Source: a virus
IMG/VR virus record: IMGVR_UViG_3300007734_000498
Coordinates: 1-23,942 of that record
Length of the DNA: 23,942 nt
Reading direction: 5' to 3' (one strand)
The position numbers and the translations under genes were made by a program. Positions 7,015-15,277 of the stretch are shown here, piece by piece; position 1 is the first letter of the stretch; every line of letters starts with the position of its first letter. Under the pieces are notes generated by a model. The model searched no databases. It was not told the origin of the DNA and worked only from the letters and a program-made list of their open reading frames with translations.

Positions 7015-8055
7015 TTATGACCAATTTCCTACTGAAACGGCTGTATTTGTTCCAACTGGATAACATTTAAACCAAGTATTTGCACCAATCACTGCAGCAT
7101 TAGCTGTTGTCAATTGAATGCTTGGAATAATTGTTCCAGCAGCATTGATCCTAAAAATACCCTTGATAAATACAGAGCAAGCAGTTCCAATACCAGCAAG
7201 AACAATATTGCCAGTTTCAGCATTGGCTGATGACCATAGACCGCCATATCCAGTAGCTGATGGAGTATTTTGAGTACTGTTATCAAAGCCAAATGAATGC
7301 CATGCCGCACTTGTAAATGTTGCAGTTCCTGCGCCGACAATTGAAAAACCCATATTGCCGGATGTGGCAGACATAGTGTTGACGTTAATTGATGCCTCAA
7401 AAAAATATGAAGTCGATCCACCAACGCTTAAAGCGCCATTGGTTAATCCACCAGTTCCACCGCCAAATATTGCCTGCAAATTGGTATTGCTGGTCATTGT
7501 CTTTGTGCCTGTTCTGGCAACAAAGTGCTCACTTAATAAAACACCACGGCTGCTTGCAATTGGGACAGCATAAAATGCAACGCCATCATATTCAATTGAT
7601 CCATCATCAGGCGATGTCATGACAGTGCCAGCAGATGATGTCAACTCAATTGGGGCTGTTGTAGCAGTACCAGCTTTTATTTGAATATTTGATGATCCAT
7701 CAGCAGTTATACCAACGCCAATATTTCCATTGGCATCAAAATAAACAGTCTTTTCTGCTGGCAACGTAACAAATACATTGACAGTATTACCAGCAAGTGT
7801 CAATGCAACTGCTGTTCCAGAAGAATTAGATAGAACCGTTGTTCTGGCTAACGTATTCCCTGCTGATGTATATGTGCCAATTCCTGTTTCCCAAACACTT
7901 GCCGTTGTATCAACAATTGTGTAGTAGCAAGTATTTCCATTGCCTATTGCACTTGAAAATGATTGATACCCAGCAATAGCCCCAGCAAGTGTTAATGTGC
8001 CAGTTCCACTTGTAATGGATGTTTCTAAAACACGATTGGCAAGGACAAGTGCCAT
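7015..8055 (-). CDS. Tail fibre/appendage protein
   Basis: This 346-residue protein starts MALVLANRVLETSITSGTGT, followed by LTLAGAIAGYQSFSSAIGNG and YYTIVDTT. This is an N-terminal domain often seen on phage tail fibres, with the typical continuation GTYTSAGNTLART. A linker with the common fibre segment PAEKTVYFDANGNIG follows, then a roughly 200-residue C-terminal beta-sandwich-like region ending TNTAVSVGNWS. There is no signal peptide or membrane segment. It lies between another tail-module gene (4 bases upstream) and the repeat protein (9 bases downstream). It probably contributes to receptor binding. The C-terminal domain family is not recognised. Confidence 0.75.
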   Translation of the reverse strand: MALVLANRVLETSITSGTGTLTLAGAIAGYQSFSSAIGNGNTCYYTIVDTTASVWETGIGTYTSAGNTLARTTVLSNSSGTAVALTLAGNTVNVFVTLPAEKTVYFDANGNIGVGITADGSSNIQIKAGTATTAPIELTSSAGTVMTSPDDGSIEYDGVAFYAVPIASSRGVLLSEHFVARTGTKTMTSNTNLQAIFGGGTGGLTNGALSVGGSTSYFFEASINVNTMSATSGNMGFSIVGAGTATFTSAAWHSFGFDNSTQNTPSATGYGGLWSSANAETGNIVLAGIGTACSVFIKGIFRINAAGTIIPSIQLTTANAAVIGANTWFKCYPVGTNTAVSVGNWS

Positions 8056-8059
8056 CGCA

Positions 8060-8515
8060 TTAAGCCAACCTGATCAGGCCGGTGCTTGCATCATTGGTCG
8101 GCATGGTCAGCGTGAACGTGCCAGCAGTCACTGTCTGGCTGCCAAAGGTATGGACGCTAACGGCCTTGTTTGACTGCGTTGAGTTGTAGATCAACACGCA
8201 ATCAAAAGCTGTGGACAAGGTCACCGCAGAATAACTAATGCTGGCGCTGGGTGTCCAGTACGCTGTGGTGCCGCTGGTGGCCGGTGCAGTGGCATTTGTC
8301 ACTGTCACTCCGCCTGCGGTATAGCCTGCTCCAGAAACCTCACCAGTGGCCGTATAAGCCGTTGTAGAGGCATTGATAGTGGCTGTGGTTAGATACAAAG
8401 CCGCCTTCAACGTGTCGGCGGTGGTCGCAGCGCGAACAACACCAGTGCCGAAATTGTGGTGGCCGACTAGCAACTCACCTTTGAAACTGGTGCAGAGGGC
8501 TTGAGTGTTTGCGAT
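8060..8515 (-). CDS. Tail-module protein, probable non-canonical ATC start
   Basis: The only canonical start in this frame is TTG at 8473, which gives 137 residues. Upstream the frame stays open to a TAA just before the ribosome site and reads (I)ANTQALCTSFKGELLVG. I recall related phage proteins starting MANTQALCTSFK or similar, so the true start is probably the ATC at 8515 (151 residues). It sits 7 bases after AAGAAGGG, an ideal ribosome site. The protein is Thr/Ala/Gly-rich and beta-like (EVSGAGYTAGGVTVTNATAP) with the ending PTNDASTGLIRLA. It sits between the adaptor region and the fibre genes, so it is likely a virion protein; its function is unknown. A sequencing error (ATG to ATC) is the main alternative. 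Confidence 0.7.
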   Translation of the reverse strand: MANTQALCTSFKGELLVGHHNFGTGVVRAATTADTLKAALYLTTATINASTTAYTATGEVSGAGYTAGGVTVTNATAPATSGTTAYWTPSASISYSAVTLSTAFDCVLIYNSTQSNKAVSVHTFGSQTVTAGTFTLTMPTNDASTGLIRLA

Positions 8516-8528
8516 GATAGTTCCCTTC

Positions 8529-8543
8529 TTGGGTTATACCCAA
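8529..8543 (-). other. Small inverted repeat before the ATC-start gene
   Basis: TTGGGT-ATA-ACCCAA on the minus strand is a perfect 6-bp stem with a 3-base loop. It lies between the stop of the 63-residue gene and the AAGAAGGG ribosome site of the next gene. It could position or expose that ribosome site, or simply mark the intercistronic gap. There is no T tract, so it is not a terminator. Confidence 0.4.
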
Positions 8544-8544
8544 T

Positions 8545-8736
8545 TCAAGTAATTGATTGACTGATTCCATCAGCGAAAACACTTCGCTTGAGAATCATGT
8601 GGACAGATCGATGAACCAACTCACCATCTAGCCAATACTCTACCCAACTGGTTGTTTCAGTATCGTTGTCAACAGACCCCTCACGCTTTTCCAGCAGTGA
8701 TTCATCCATGTCGCCTTTGGTGGTGGTGATCATCAT
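8545..8736 (-). CDS. Small conserved phage protein
   Basis: This 63-residue acidic protein contains GDMDESLLEKREG followed by TTSWVEYWLDGELVHRSVHM. It has no signal peptide, membrane segment or cysteine. It overlaps the adaptor gene stop by ATGA, which supports a real coupled gene. Small proteins of this type next to the adaptor occur in related environmental podoviruses as far as I recall. I cannot assign a function; a neck or tail accessory role is a guess from position. Confidence 0.65.
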   Translation of the reverse strand: MMITTTKGDMDESLLEKREGSVDNDTETTSWVEYWLDGELVHRSVHMILKRSVFADGISQSIT

Positions 8737-9362
8737 CCGAATGTCCTTGCACGCGCCATCAAAGCGCCGCCAGAGGTTGAACTACGGTCATCTGCTGTCT
8801 GCAACTGGTCAAGGCCAGCCAGGTATAACGATGACCACACTGAGATTCTCGCATCATCCTGCAAGTAAGGCGCAGCCTGCAACAGCGCACCGTACAGGTA
8901 AACATCTGGAGCCTGAGTCAGCAACCAGTTGGTTGCGACAGTGGATGACAACTTGGTCAACTTAGCGTAGTAAACCAAGTCGGCAGTGTATGCGCCATCA
9001 GGAATTGGCAACAGTCTGAATTGGTTGCCCACCACCGTGAAGTACAAAGGTTTGCCACTGGACAGATAGGTGGTGTTGGAGAGTTGATCCATCGCATCAA
9101 TTGTCTGAAATGTCAGCGATGTCACTGGATTGGTATCCAACTTGATAGATTTAACTTCCAAGAAATCATCAGGCACTGTGCCGTACTCAGCCGCAGCCGC
9201 AAATGATGCAGTTGCGCGCACAATCATCTGACGTGTGCGTAGCTGGCGCTCCATCTGCGCCTCAGCCAGGCTGATGAAGTCAGGAATGACAGATGTCAGA
9301 TCGGATCGGTTGAGCCAATCTGCCAGCGATGTCTTGAGTTCTGTGTAGGTGGTCAATGCCAT
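8733..9362 (-). CDS. Head-tail adaptor protein, SU10-type
   Basis: This 209-residue protein starts MALTTYTELKTSLADWLNRS and continues with DFISLAEAQMERQLRTRQM, VPDDFLEVKSIKLD and YLYGALLQAAPYLQDDARI. These are the hallmarks of the adaptor (connector) family typified by phage SU10: a helical bundle with a beta insertion that forms a ring under the portal and joins it to the tail nozzle. The length is typical. The ATG shares its last base with the glycosyltransferase stop codon upstream, and the gene runs into the 63-residue gene downstream by ATGA. Position after portal, scaffold and capsid genes agrees. The call is by remembered family pattern and is fairly secure. Confidence 0.82.
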   Translation of the reverse strand: MALTTYTELKTSLADWLNRSDLTSVIPDFISLAEAQMERQLRTRQMIVRATASFAAAAEYGTVPDDFLEVKSIKLDTNPVTSLTFQTIDAMDQLSNTTYLSSGKPLYFTVVGNQFRLLPIPDGAYTADLVYYAKLTKLSSTVATNWLLTQAPDVYLYGALLQAAPYLQDDARISVWSSLYLAGLDQLQTADDRSSTSGGALMARARTFG

Positions 9363-10015
9363 CAGACTGCCTCTTTTTCAAGCTGTTCCTTCATAACCCA
9401 AGTGTGGTCATGCCGGAATTCAAATGTGCCAATGTGTCCGATTTCTTTCGAGACATCATGGTCAATATACACCTTGAAACCCAATTCCTGAGCCTTCTTG
9501 CAGAAGAACACATCCTCACCCATATAGCCGCGAGTGTCGTACTGCCATGGCATATCAAACCACGGCTCAGACATCCCTTGGAACACTTCGCGCTTGATCA
9601 GCATTACGCCAGTACCAACTGATCCAATTTCTTCTAATCCGCTGGAATCAGGCATGGTGTAGACCGGCTTGCGCTTGCCATTTTCATCATAGTTTTGCGC
9701 GGTTGGTCCTGTTGGCATTCTGCGTCTGGCGCAGTTGGCGGCCACAATGTCCACGTCATGCGCCAGCAATCTGCCGATCATGTCCTGCGGGAAAGTCATG
9801 TCTGAGTCGATGAACAGAATGTGACTGCATCCCTCACGCATTGCGTCAAGGCACAGGTCGGCGCGCTGGTTTTGGATCAGTGTTCCTTGCAGTATCTTGA
9901 GGCTGACAGCGTCAGTGGTGTTCAGCGTGTGGTACGCAACCATGTTGACTAAGCAATAGGTGTAATTTGTGTGGACCATGTCACGCGCTGGCGTGCAGAC
10001 TGCGATGTATTTCAT
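9362..10015 (-). CDS. Glycosyltransferase-like protein (GT-A fold)
   Basis: This 217-residue protein has features of GT-A family glycosyltransferases. The N-terminal strand is MKYIAVCTPARDM. The segment ILQGTLIQNQRADLCLDAMR is followed by CSHILFIDSDMTFP, where D70-S-D72 is the metal/nucleotide-sugar DxD motif. GSVGTGVMLIKREVF lies in the acceptor region, GEDVFFCKKAQELGF (E167-D168) supplies the likely base, and a later H194 could be a metal ligand. There is no membrane segment, so it is cytoplasmic. It lies between the MCP-104-residue gene pair and the adaptor, an odd place for an enzyme. It may glycosylate a virion or host component; substrate and product are unknown. Confidence 0.75.
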   Translation of the reverse strand: MKYIAVCTPARDMVHTNYTYCLVNMVAYHTLNTTDAVSLKILQGTLIQNQRADLCLDAMREGCSHILFIDSDMTFPQDMIGRLLAHDVDIVAANCARRRMPTGPTAQNYDENGKRKPVYTMPDSSGLEEIGSVGTGVMLIKREVFQGMSEPWFDMPWQYDTRGYMGEDVFFCKKAQELGFKVYIDHDVSKEIGHIGTFEFRHDHTWVMKEQLEKEAV

Positions 10016-10326
10016 ACCTGTCCTGGTCTTACTCTGAAAAATCGATTATCACTGTCGTTGAGCCAACGCTTCATATATTCCGGATCATCCAACTTTCCCT
10101 CTGACTTCAACTGAAAGTAAATTGACTCAGGGATGCTGGCAACATGGTGCCATTCACCCTTCCAATTTGCTTTGTTGTCGATGGTGGCAAAGTCGCGCTT
10201 GTTGGCCTCAATGACCGCAGTCAAGTCCTGCGTAGTCTGAATCGTTGCCTCATCAGTCAGATCGTTGTAGTGCCAAGTGCGAGTGATCCCTTTTTCGGGG
10301 TTTGCATCAAAAAATCGTTTTTCCAT
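10012..10326 (-). CDS. Conserved small protein downstream of the capsid gene
   Basis: This 104-residue soluble protein contains TRTWHYNDLTDEATIQTTQD, WKGEWHHVASIPESIYFQLK and, near the end, MKRWLNDSDNRFFRVRPGQV. I recall the same block (WLND.DNR.FR.RPG.V) in many phages with SU10-like or T7-like capsid modules, always near the major capsid gene and without a known function. It overlaps the glycosyltransferase by ATGA and is separated from the capsid gene by a short gap with a stable hairpin. No enzyme motif, signal or membrane segment is visible. Confidence 0.75.
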   Translation of the reverse strand: MEKRFFDANPEKGITRTWHYNDLTDEATIQTTQDLTAVIEANKRDFATIDNKANWKGEWHHVASIPESIYFQLKSEGKLDDPEYMKRWLNDSDNRFFRVRPGQV

Positions 10327-10333
10327 GTAAGTA

Positions 10334-10353
10334 GGGGAGGATTTCTCCTCCCC
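10334..10353 (-). other. Stable GAAA-loop hairpin after the major capsid gene
   Basis: On the minus strand GGGGAGGA-GAAA-TCCTCCCC forms a perfect 8-bp stem closed by a GNRA-type GAAA tetraloop. It lies between the capsid stop (10369) and the next ATG (10326). No T run follows on the minus strand, so it is not a typical intrinsic terminator. It more likely protects the 3' end of capsid mRNA, acts as a processing site, or lowers expression of the downstream genes. The 5' arm contains a GGAGGA ribosome-site-like sequence that would be hidden in the stem. Confidence 0.55.
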
Positions 10354-10368
10354 TTTCCTCTTATTTGA

Positions 10369-11331
10369 TTAAGAAGTGATCAAGTCTGCTGCCAGACCGT
10401 GAGCATTTTCAGCCAGTACCTTGTGGCCGAATTCGATCAACAGCATACGCTTCTCAGCATCACCTGTTTTTGCCAATTCGACTTGCTGGTAAGGACGCAG
10501 CACAGTCATCTTTGCATACTCGGGATCAATCACCCATGCATCGCGCTCGCGCTGGAAGCGGTTGGCGATGACAGAGACTTGACCAAAGTCGCTGACGTAG
10601 ATGTCAACAGCGCCGATCAAGGTGGCAGGACGGTCACCACCGTTGATGTTGTAACGCTGTGAGGCGATACCAGAGAAACCGGAAACGCGCTGCTTGTTGA
10701 CAGGGCCAACCATCAGGATTTTCGGAGTGCCGCCAGCAGTCCATACTTTCTGAATCACATTCTTCAGAATGGTTTCAGTGAAAGTACGCACGTTGCCGTC
10801 AGTGCGAGCACTGTTTGGCAGTGTGGTGTAGCTGGGGTCAACACCGTTGGTCTGCTTGTCAGTGTTGGTCTTAACGAAAGCACCCAAAGAGGCAGTCACG
10901 CGAGCAGTGGTAGTGTTGCCGGCAACAGCCACACCGCCATTCAACATGATGAATTCTTGGTCGCGCTTCAACTCAGAGCCGCGCTTGGCGATCTGATAGG
11001 CCAACTCAGAACGCCGTCCTGCTTTGTTGACCACTTCTTCAGTGTTCGACAAGATGATGGTCTTGCGGCTGATCTGTGCGTAGTTGGTCAAACGAACAGT
11101 CGCGGTGACTGCATCAAATGAACCAACGTCATCACCTTCCAACTGAGCATTTGCGGCTGCATCTGCCAGTGTGTCGGTCTGCCATTCAAACAAAGTGTTG
11201 TTGATGGTTTCGCGACCAATGTTGGATTGGTAGGGAGTTTCTTCGGGAGCAATGTTGGTGATCACATTGCTCAAATCTTCACGAATACCCTTTGCAGAGT
11301 AGGTCGTGAACGTGCTTGCTACGATAGTCAT
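10369..11331 (-). CDS. Major capsid protein, SU10 family
   Basis: This 320-residue protein starts MTIVASTFTTYSAKGIREDL. Typical blocks are ITNIAPEETPYQSNIGRE, FEWQTDTLADAA, ISRKTIILSNTEEVVNKAGR with RGSELKRDQEFIMLNGG, and a C-terminal part with IDVY(V)SDFG-like strands and LRPYQQVELAKTGDAEKRML. These match the SU10 major head protein family (HK97 fold), as I remember it. Several hundred copies would form the capsid shell. The ribosome site AAGGA is about 6 bases before the ATG, and the scaffold gene ends 9 bases upstream. A stable hairpin follows the stop. Length and gene order fit fully. Confidence 0.9.
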   Translation of the reverse strand: MTIVASTFTTYSAKGIREDLSNVITNIAPEETPYQSNIGRETINNTLFEWQTDTLADAAANAQLEGDDVGSFDAVTATVRLTNYAQISRKTIILSNTEEVVNKAGRRSELAYQIAKRGSELKRDQEFIMLNGGVAVAGNTTTARVTASLGAFVKTNTDKQTNGVDPSYTTLPNSARTDGNVRTFTETILKNVIQKVWTAGGTPKILMVGPVNKQRVSGFSGIASQRYNINGGDRPATLIGAVDIYVSDFGQVSVIANRFQRERDAWVIDPEYAKMTVLRPYQQVELAKTGDAEKRMLLIEFGHKVLAENAHGLAADLITS

Positions 11332-11340
11332 GGTGTTTCC

Positions 11341-12333
11341 TTATTTCAAGAGTTTGAAGATTGCATCAGCCGCGTCATCGACACGGCCAGTTTTCGCAAG
11401 ACGCTGTTGTGCGCGCAATGCCTCAGTGTTGTTGGAAACTCTTCCCGCTGCGCCAGGCTTTGCGGGTCTTGGGCCATTGTTCGTCACCGGCTTGATCAGT
11501 CCACGCTTGGACACCATCTGGTCATACAGCGCCGCTTTTCGCAACAGTACAACCGCCCTGTGATCAAGAACATTCTTCAGTTCATCAGGAGAAAATCCGG
11601 CCTTCTGACCGAATTGAACAAGCATGGCCTTCTCAGCCGCAGCCTTTTTAGGGTCTTTCCATTCTGGAATCGCCGCCATCAAAGCCTCTTGCTCCTGCTG
11701 CAACACCATCTGATGCTGCTGCATTTGTTCCTGTTGCGATAACTGAGCCAGCCGCTGCTTTTCGCTTTGAATCGCTTGTGACTTCTCTTGGTTTTCACGC
11801 ATCAGTTCGCGCTGCCTTACCCATTCGATGGGGTCTTCTGTGTATAGACGATCCCAATCAATGTTTGGCTGCGCTGCCTGCTGAACCTGAGCCTCCAGAG
11901 CACTCAACAAATGAGAATATTGCTCACGCTCGGCACGCACTGCCTGCAACTCTGCCTCAGTCTGCTTTCGCACCTCGGCGATTTGCTGCGTTTTGCGTGT
12001 GTAATCCTGAGTCCTTGAATATCCCTTTTGGAGTTCCTCCAGCGTCACCTCGACTTCTTTACCGTCAACCTTGACGGTGAAGACTTGTGGCTGTTCTTCC
12101 TCCTCAGAATCCTCAACTTCTTCGGATTGTTCGGTATCAGTTTCATCGCTGGCCGCGTCTGCATCGTCCAGCAACTCATCATCTACCGCCGCGCCCTCAT
12201 CGGGCAACTGCGCCTCGCTGCTTTCCTCTTGTCCCTCATCGGGGAGAATCCCAGCAAGTGCATTGGCTGCTTCAGCCATATTCATCGGACCTTGAACTGC
12301 ACTGCCTGCTGGCGTTGGTGCTACTGTCTGCAT
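11341..12333 (-). CDS. Capsid scaffolding protein
   Basis: This 330-residue protein has the composition of a phage scaffold. Residues 30-85 are extremely acidic (SDETDTEQSEEVEDSEEEEQ). A short beta segment (FTVKVDGKEVEVTLEELQKG) and the motif YSRTQDYTRKTQ follow. Residues about 115-215 are a long Gln/Glu-rich coiled coil, and the C-terminus is basic (NNGPRPAKPGAAGR and following). Scaffolds guide capsid assembly through the C-terminus and then leave. It lies directly before the major capsid gene, the usual place. The VDGKEVEVTLEELQKGY element is shared by many phage scaffolds I remember. Confidence 0.88.
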   Translation of the reverse strand: MQTVAPTPAGSAVQGPMNMAEAANALAGILPDEGQEESSEAQLPDEGAAVDDELLDDADAASDETDTEQSEEVEDSEEEEQPQVFTVKVDGKEVEVTLEELQKGYSRTQDYTRKTQQIAEVRKQTEAELQAVRAEREQYSHLLSALEAQVQQAAQPNIDWDRLYTEDPIEWVRQRELMRENQEKSQAIQSEKQRLAQLSQQEQMQQHQMVLQQEQEALMAAIPEWKDPKKAAAEKAMLVQFGQKAGFSPDELKNVLDHRAVVLLRKAALYDQMVSKRGLIKPVTNNGPRPAKPGAAGRVSNNTEALRAQQRLAKTGRVDDAADAIFKLLK

Positions 12334-12348
12334 GGTCTATTTTCCTAT

Positions 12349-12612
12349 TTAAACAAGATTCTTCTGCGCTCGCTCAATGGCACGCTGTGCCACCTTGCCG
12401 TTGTCGATCATTTTGGTGAGTTCATTCTTGAAATTTTCAATGGCACGTAGTTGCGCCCAGCAAATCTCACGCTTGTTCGCCTCTTCGGGTTTGCTGTTCT
12501 CAAACTCCCAAAGTAAATCGCCGCGCATCTTCTCCAAGGCCGTTGCAAATACCTCGTCCTGCATAAACTGCTCGGACTTGCGGCCTTTTCGTACCTGTTC
12601 TTCCTGATTCAT
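12349..12612 (-). CDS. Small helical protein between portal and scaffold
   Basis: This 87-residue, highly charged helical protein contains MNQEEQVRKGRKSEQFMQDE followed by CWAQLRAIENFKNELTKMID. It has no signal or membrane segment. The ATG overlaps the portal stop by ATGA, and the scaffold gene starts 15 bases after its own stop. Small helical proteins in this place are common in SU10-type and related phages, and I do not know their role. It could be a portal or scaffold accessory. Confidence 0.7.
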   Translation of the reverse strand: MNQEEQVRKGRKSEQFMQDEVFATALEKMRGDLLWEFENSKPEEANKREICWAQLRAIENFKNELTKMIDNGKVAQRAIERAQKNLV

Positions 12613-14783
12613 TGAGCCATTCCATTAAGGTTGATGGGTGGAGGCACATTCGCCGCCGTCTGTACCGCCTGTTGGACGATGGCAGACTGCTGCGCCATGG
12701 CTTCCCGATCCATAGCCTGCCGAGCATCAATCTCGGCAGTGCTAATTTGTGTGCTGTACTTTAACTCAAGTTCGTATTTCTTGAGCATTAAGTCTTGCGC
12801 CATTTGATCTCTTCGATAATCGTCATCGCGGATCATCTTTTCACGCTGCAATTCCAACTCGGCAGCCTTCTTCTGGATGTCTGCTTGGATTGACTGCGCC
12901 TGCACCTGAGCCAGACTCTGTTCAGGTGTCGGCTGTGGTTGATCAGCCTGTGGCATTTGGAAGTCTGCTGGCAATTGCTGAATGTAACTCGATGCATCCT
13001 TGAATCCAGACAACTCAATGATGCGCTGAAGTGTGCGGATGTACATCGCCGGTGTCACCACCGGATTGTTCAAGCCGTATTGCTGAATAATTTGCTCTTG
13101 CTTGGACGCAATCATGGTCAGTGCTTGGATGCGCTCATTGCTGTCGCCATTGCCCAAACCGATATTCACCGTCACGTCCATGCTGGCATTCCATTCACGT
13201 GGATCAATCTCAACCCACTCATTCCGCAGGCGCACCATGCGCGGCTTGTCTTGATGGGTGGTGATCAAGTACAAAATGCCCTTGAACAGCTTTTTCATAC
13301 CCTCGGCCAGAATGCGCGCCTGCAATTCAAGCCGCCCTTGGCTGGCACCAATGGTGGCCGCCACCGCCGCCTTGGTGCTCGACTGCAATGCGTCTGCATC
13401 CAAACCCATTGCGGCCTTGCTCATGCCGGTGCGGTCTTCCTTCATGGAGTCCATGTAGTCCAGCATCGGGAATGCGGCCTGACCAACAAATGGGCTGGAG
13501 AATGGCTGCACCATGCCTGGTGCGCGCATCCGAATAATTGCGCCTGTCTCGTTGTTCAGCACGTCATCAATGTTGACCTGGCCTTCCACCACGGCGGTGC
13601 GCGGATGGATTGACTGCGCCAGTGAGTCCAGCGTGTTTCGCAGCACTTCGGACTTGATCTCTTGAATGTCATGCGTCAAATCAAACACCGACATGGCCTC
13701 CAGCGGAGACGTATGCGGCTCTGGATCGCAAGGGAAATCTACAAATGGGATGTAGCTGGACGGCAGATTACGCACCACCGTGTAGCCAGAACCCATGCAG
13801 CAGACTTTACGCAATTCGGGGATGCCGTCACCGTCAAAGTCAACGCGGATATAGGACTCAACGTACAGCACGCGGCGCTGACCAGGATTCAAACTGTCAC
13901 CGGCACCCATGGTGGTGGACAGCGGCTGGCGTGCCAAGTACTCGTCATTGCTGTCTAAGTCGGTGCTGCTAATGTTCTCTTCAATCTCCTCCAACTCGTA
14001 GCCCATGGCGAGCAAATCGTCCACGGTTGCCATCTGACGGTGAGCAATGATGCCAGCATCATCAAACGATCTGGCACGCCGGTCAATCACCAATTCTTCA
14101 GGTGGCACGGCCATGATCTTGATGCGGCCTTCCTTTGTCATGCGCTTGATCTGCACGTCATGCAGCATGGGCTGCGGTGGGAAATTGCCGGTCATCGGAT
14201 CAATCTGAGTCATATCAGGGGTCACTGATGGGTCAGGATAGCTGACCACAATCTTGACCTCGGCATTTTCGGACATCAGAATCTGCACGGTCTGGTCATC
14301 GAGGCCGGAGTATTCTTCAATCTTGACCTCTTCAACCTCATCCCACCAGTACTTTGCAATACCGCACTTACGCACCAGCGAGTCCTTAAACAGCGCGTAG
14401 GTGGTCATGAAACCGTTGTTGTCGTTGCTGAATATGTAGTTGGCGTAATCAGTGGCCTGCTGTGCGTTTGCGACATCCTCCGGCCCACGCGGTACATATT
14501 CCACGACATTCTCGGTGCTGAAGAAAACGCGCATCAGGCTTGGCAGCATGGCGCTCACCGTATCTCGCACCTCCATTGCCACAACCTGGCTGCGGCCATC
14601 TTCCTCGTTGCCAAAGGGGTCGCCACGGTAATACTCTGTACCCTTGGCGCGAATCGGTGAGACATCGGCATCAATGTAGCTGACGGCATCTTCCAACTCA
14701 CCGGCAATAATGCCCTGCAACTCGGTGTCATCCATCGGATTGACGGCGGCCATGTCGGTGGTCATTTGCAAATCGTTGATCAT
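12609..14783 (-). CDS. Portal protein
   Basis: This 724-residue protein has the portal pattern. The N-terminus includes AVSYIDADVSPIRAKGTEYY, YRGDPFGNEEDGRSQVV and VRDTVSAMLPSLMRVFFSTE. The core includes VFDLTHDIQEIKSEVLRNTL and DRTGMSKAAMGLDADALQSS, a portal clip/stem signature. The C-terminal 100 residues are a Gln-rich helical barrel region (ELQREKMIRDDDYRRDQMAQ). Length suits podovirus portals such as SU10 and P22 (about 725). It forms the dodecameric DNA channel at one vertex and docks terminase and adaptor. It is coupled by ATGA overlaps to the methyltransferase upstream and the small helical gene downstream. Confidence 0.92.
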   Translation of the reverse strand: MINDLQMTTDMAAVNPMDDTELQGIIAGELEDAVSYIDADVSPIRAKGTEYYRGDPFGNEEDGRSQVVAMEVRDTVSAMLPSLMRVFFSTENVVEYVPRGPEDVANAQQATDYANYIFSNDNNGFMTTYALFKDSLVRKCGIAKYWWDEVEEVKIEEYSGLDDQTVQILMSENAEVKIVVSYPDPSVTPDMTQIDPMTGNFPPQPMLHDVQIKRMTKEGRIKIMAVPPEELVIDRRARSFDDAGIIAHRQMATVDDLLAMGYELEEIEENISSTDLDSNDEYLARQPLSTTMGAGDSLNPGQRRVLYVESYIRVDFDGDGIPELRKVCCMGSGYTVVRNLPSSYIPFVDFPCDPEPHTSPLEAMSVFDLTHDIQEIKSEVLRNTLDSLAQSIHPRTAVVEGQVNIDDVLNNETGAIIRMRAPGMVQPFSSPFVGQAAFPMLDYMDSMKEDRTGMSKAAMGLDADALQSSTKAAVAATIGASQGRLELQARILAEGMKKLFKGILYLITTHQDKPRMVRLRNEWVEIDPREWNASMDVTVNIGLGNGDSNERIQALTMIASKQEQIIQQYGLNNPVVTPAMYIRTLQRIIELSGFKDASSYIQQLPADFQMPQADQPQPTPEQSLAQVQAQSIQADIQKKAAELELQREKMIRDDDYRRDQMAQDLMLKKYELELKYSTQISTAEIDARQAMDREAMAQQSAIVQQAVQTAANVPPPINLNGMAQ

Positions 14784-15277
14784 GCTATTACTTTCTTCAG
14801 AATAACGTACATAGAGTCTACGGCGCGAGGCAGCCGCAATATCTCATCTTGCGGTAATTTTAGGCTTGCACCGTACTCACTTAGGCGCATCTCTAGATGC
14901 GTCATCTCAAACTTGCTGCCCTTCCAGCCCAAGTACCACGCCCATTCGCAGTAGTACACCCATGATTTTTCATTGAACGCTCTGACGTGTGTCGGGTCTT
15001 GCCATGCGCCATGGCTCAAGTCGTAAGGCACATGAATGTGCATCTCGCCACCCATCTCCAGCAAGTCGCGGCAATTGGTCATGGCCTGCACTAAATTCGG
15101 TATGTGTTCCAGCACGTCAAAGGCCATGATCTTGGAAAACTGTCGGTCGATCTGCATCGGCGCACCAATATCCACCACCCAATCGGCACCAACATCTGCA
15201 CGAATGTCAGCATTCACGCAATCAGGCTTGTAATCCTTGCCGGAGCCTAAGTTAAGTGTCAAACCACTGTTTTGCAT
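14780..15277 (-). CDS. Class I SAM-dependent methyltransferase
   Basis: This 165-residue protein has the Rossmann methyltransferase motifs. LTLNLGSGKDY is motif I (SAM-binding Gly loop), NADIRADVGADWVVDI is motif II, and KIMAFDVLEHIPN with LLEMGGEMHIHVPY are the motif IV-V strands. HVRAFNEKSW is typical of Methyltransf_11-like enzymes linked to glycan genes. It is short but complete at both ends. It overlaps the glycosyltransferase-like gene upstream by 26 bases and the portal gene by ATGA, so the three are likely translated together. The target is not visible; a sugar methyltransferase partnering the neighbouring glycosyltransferase is an inference. Confidence 0.82.
   Translation of the reverse strand: MQNSGLTLNLGSGKDYKPDCVNADIRADVGADWVVDIGAPMQIDRQFSKIMAFDVLEHIPNLVQAMTNCRDLLEMGGEMHIHVPYDLSHGAWQDPTHVRAFNEKSWVYYCEWAWYLGWKGSKFEMTHLEMRLSEYGASLKLPQDEILRLPRAVDSMYVILKKVIA

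Noticed and set aside
12939-13613. Plus-strand ORF of 224 codons
   Set aside because: It lies entirely antisense to the portal gene and the product is His/Arg/Gln-rich without any protein-like pattern.
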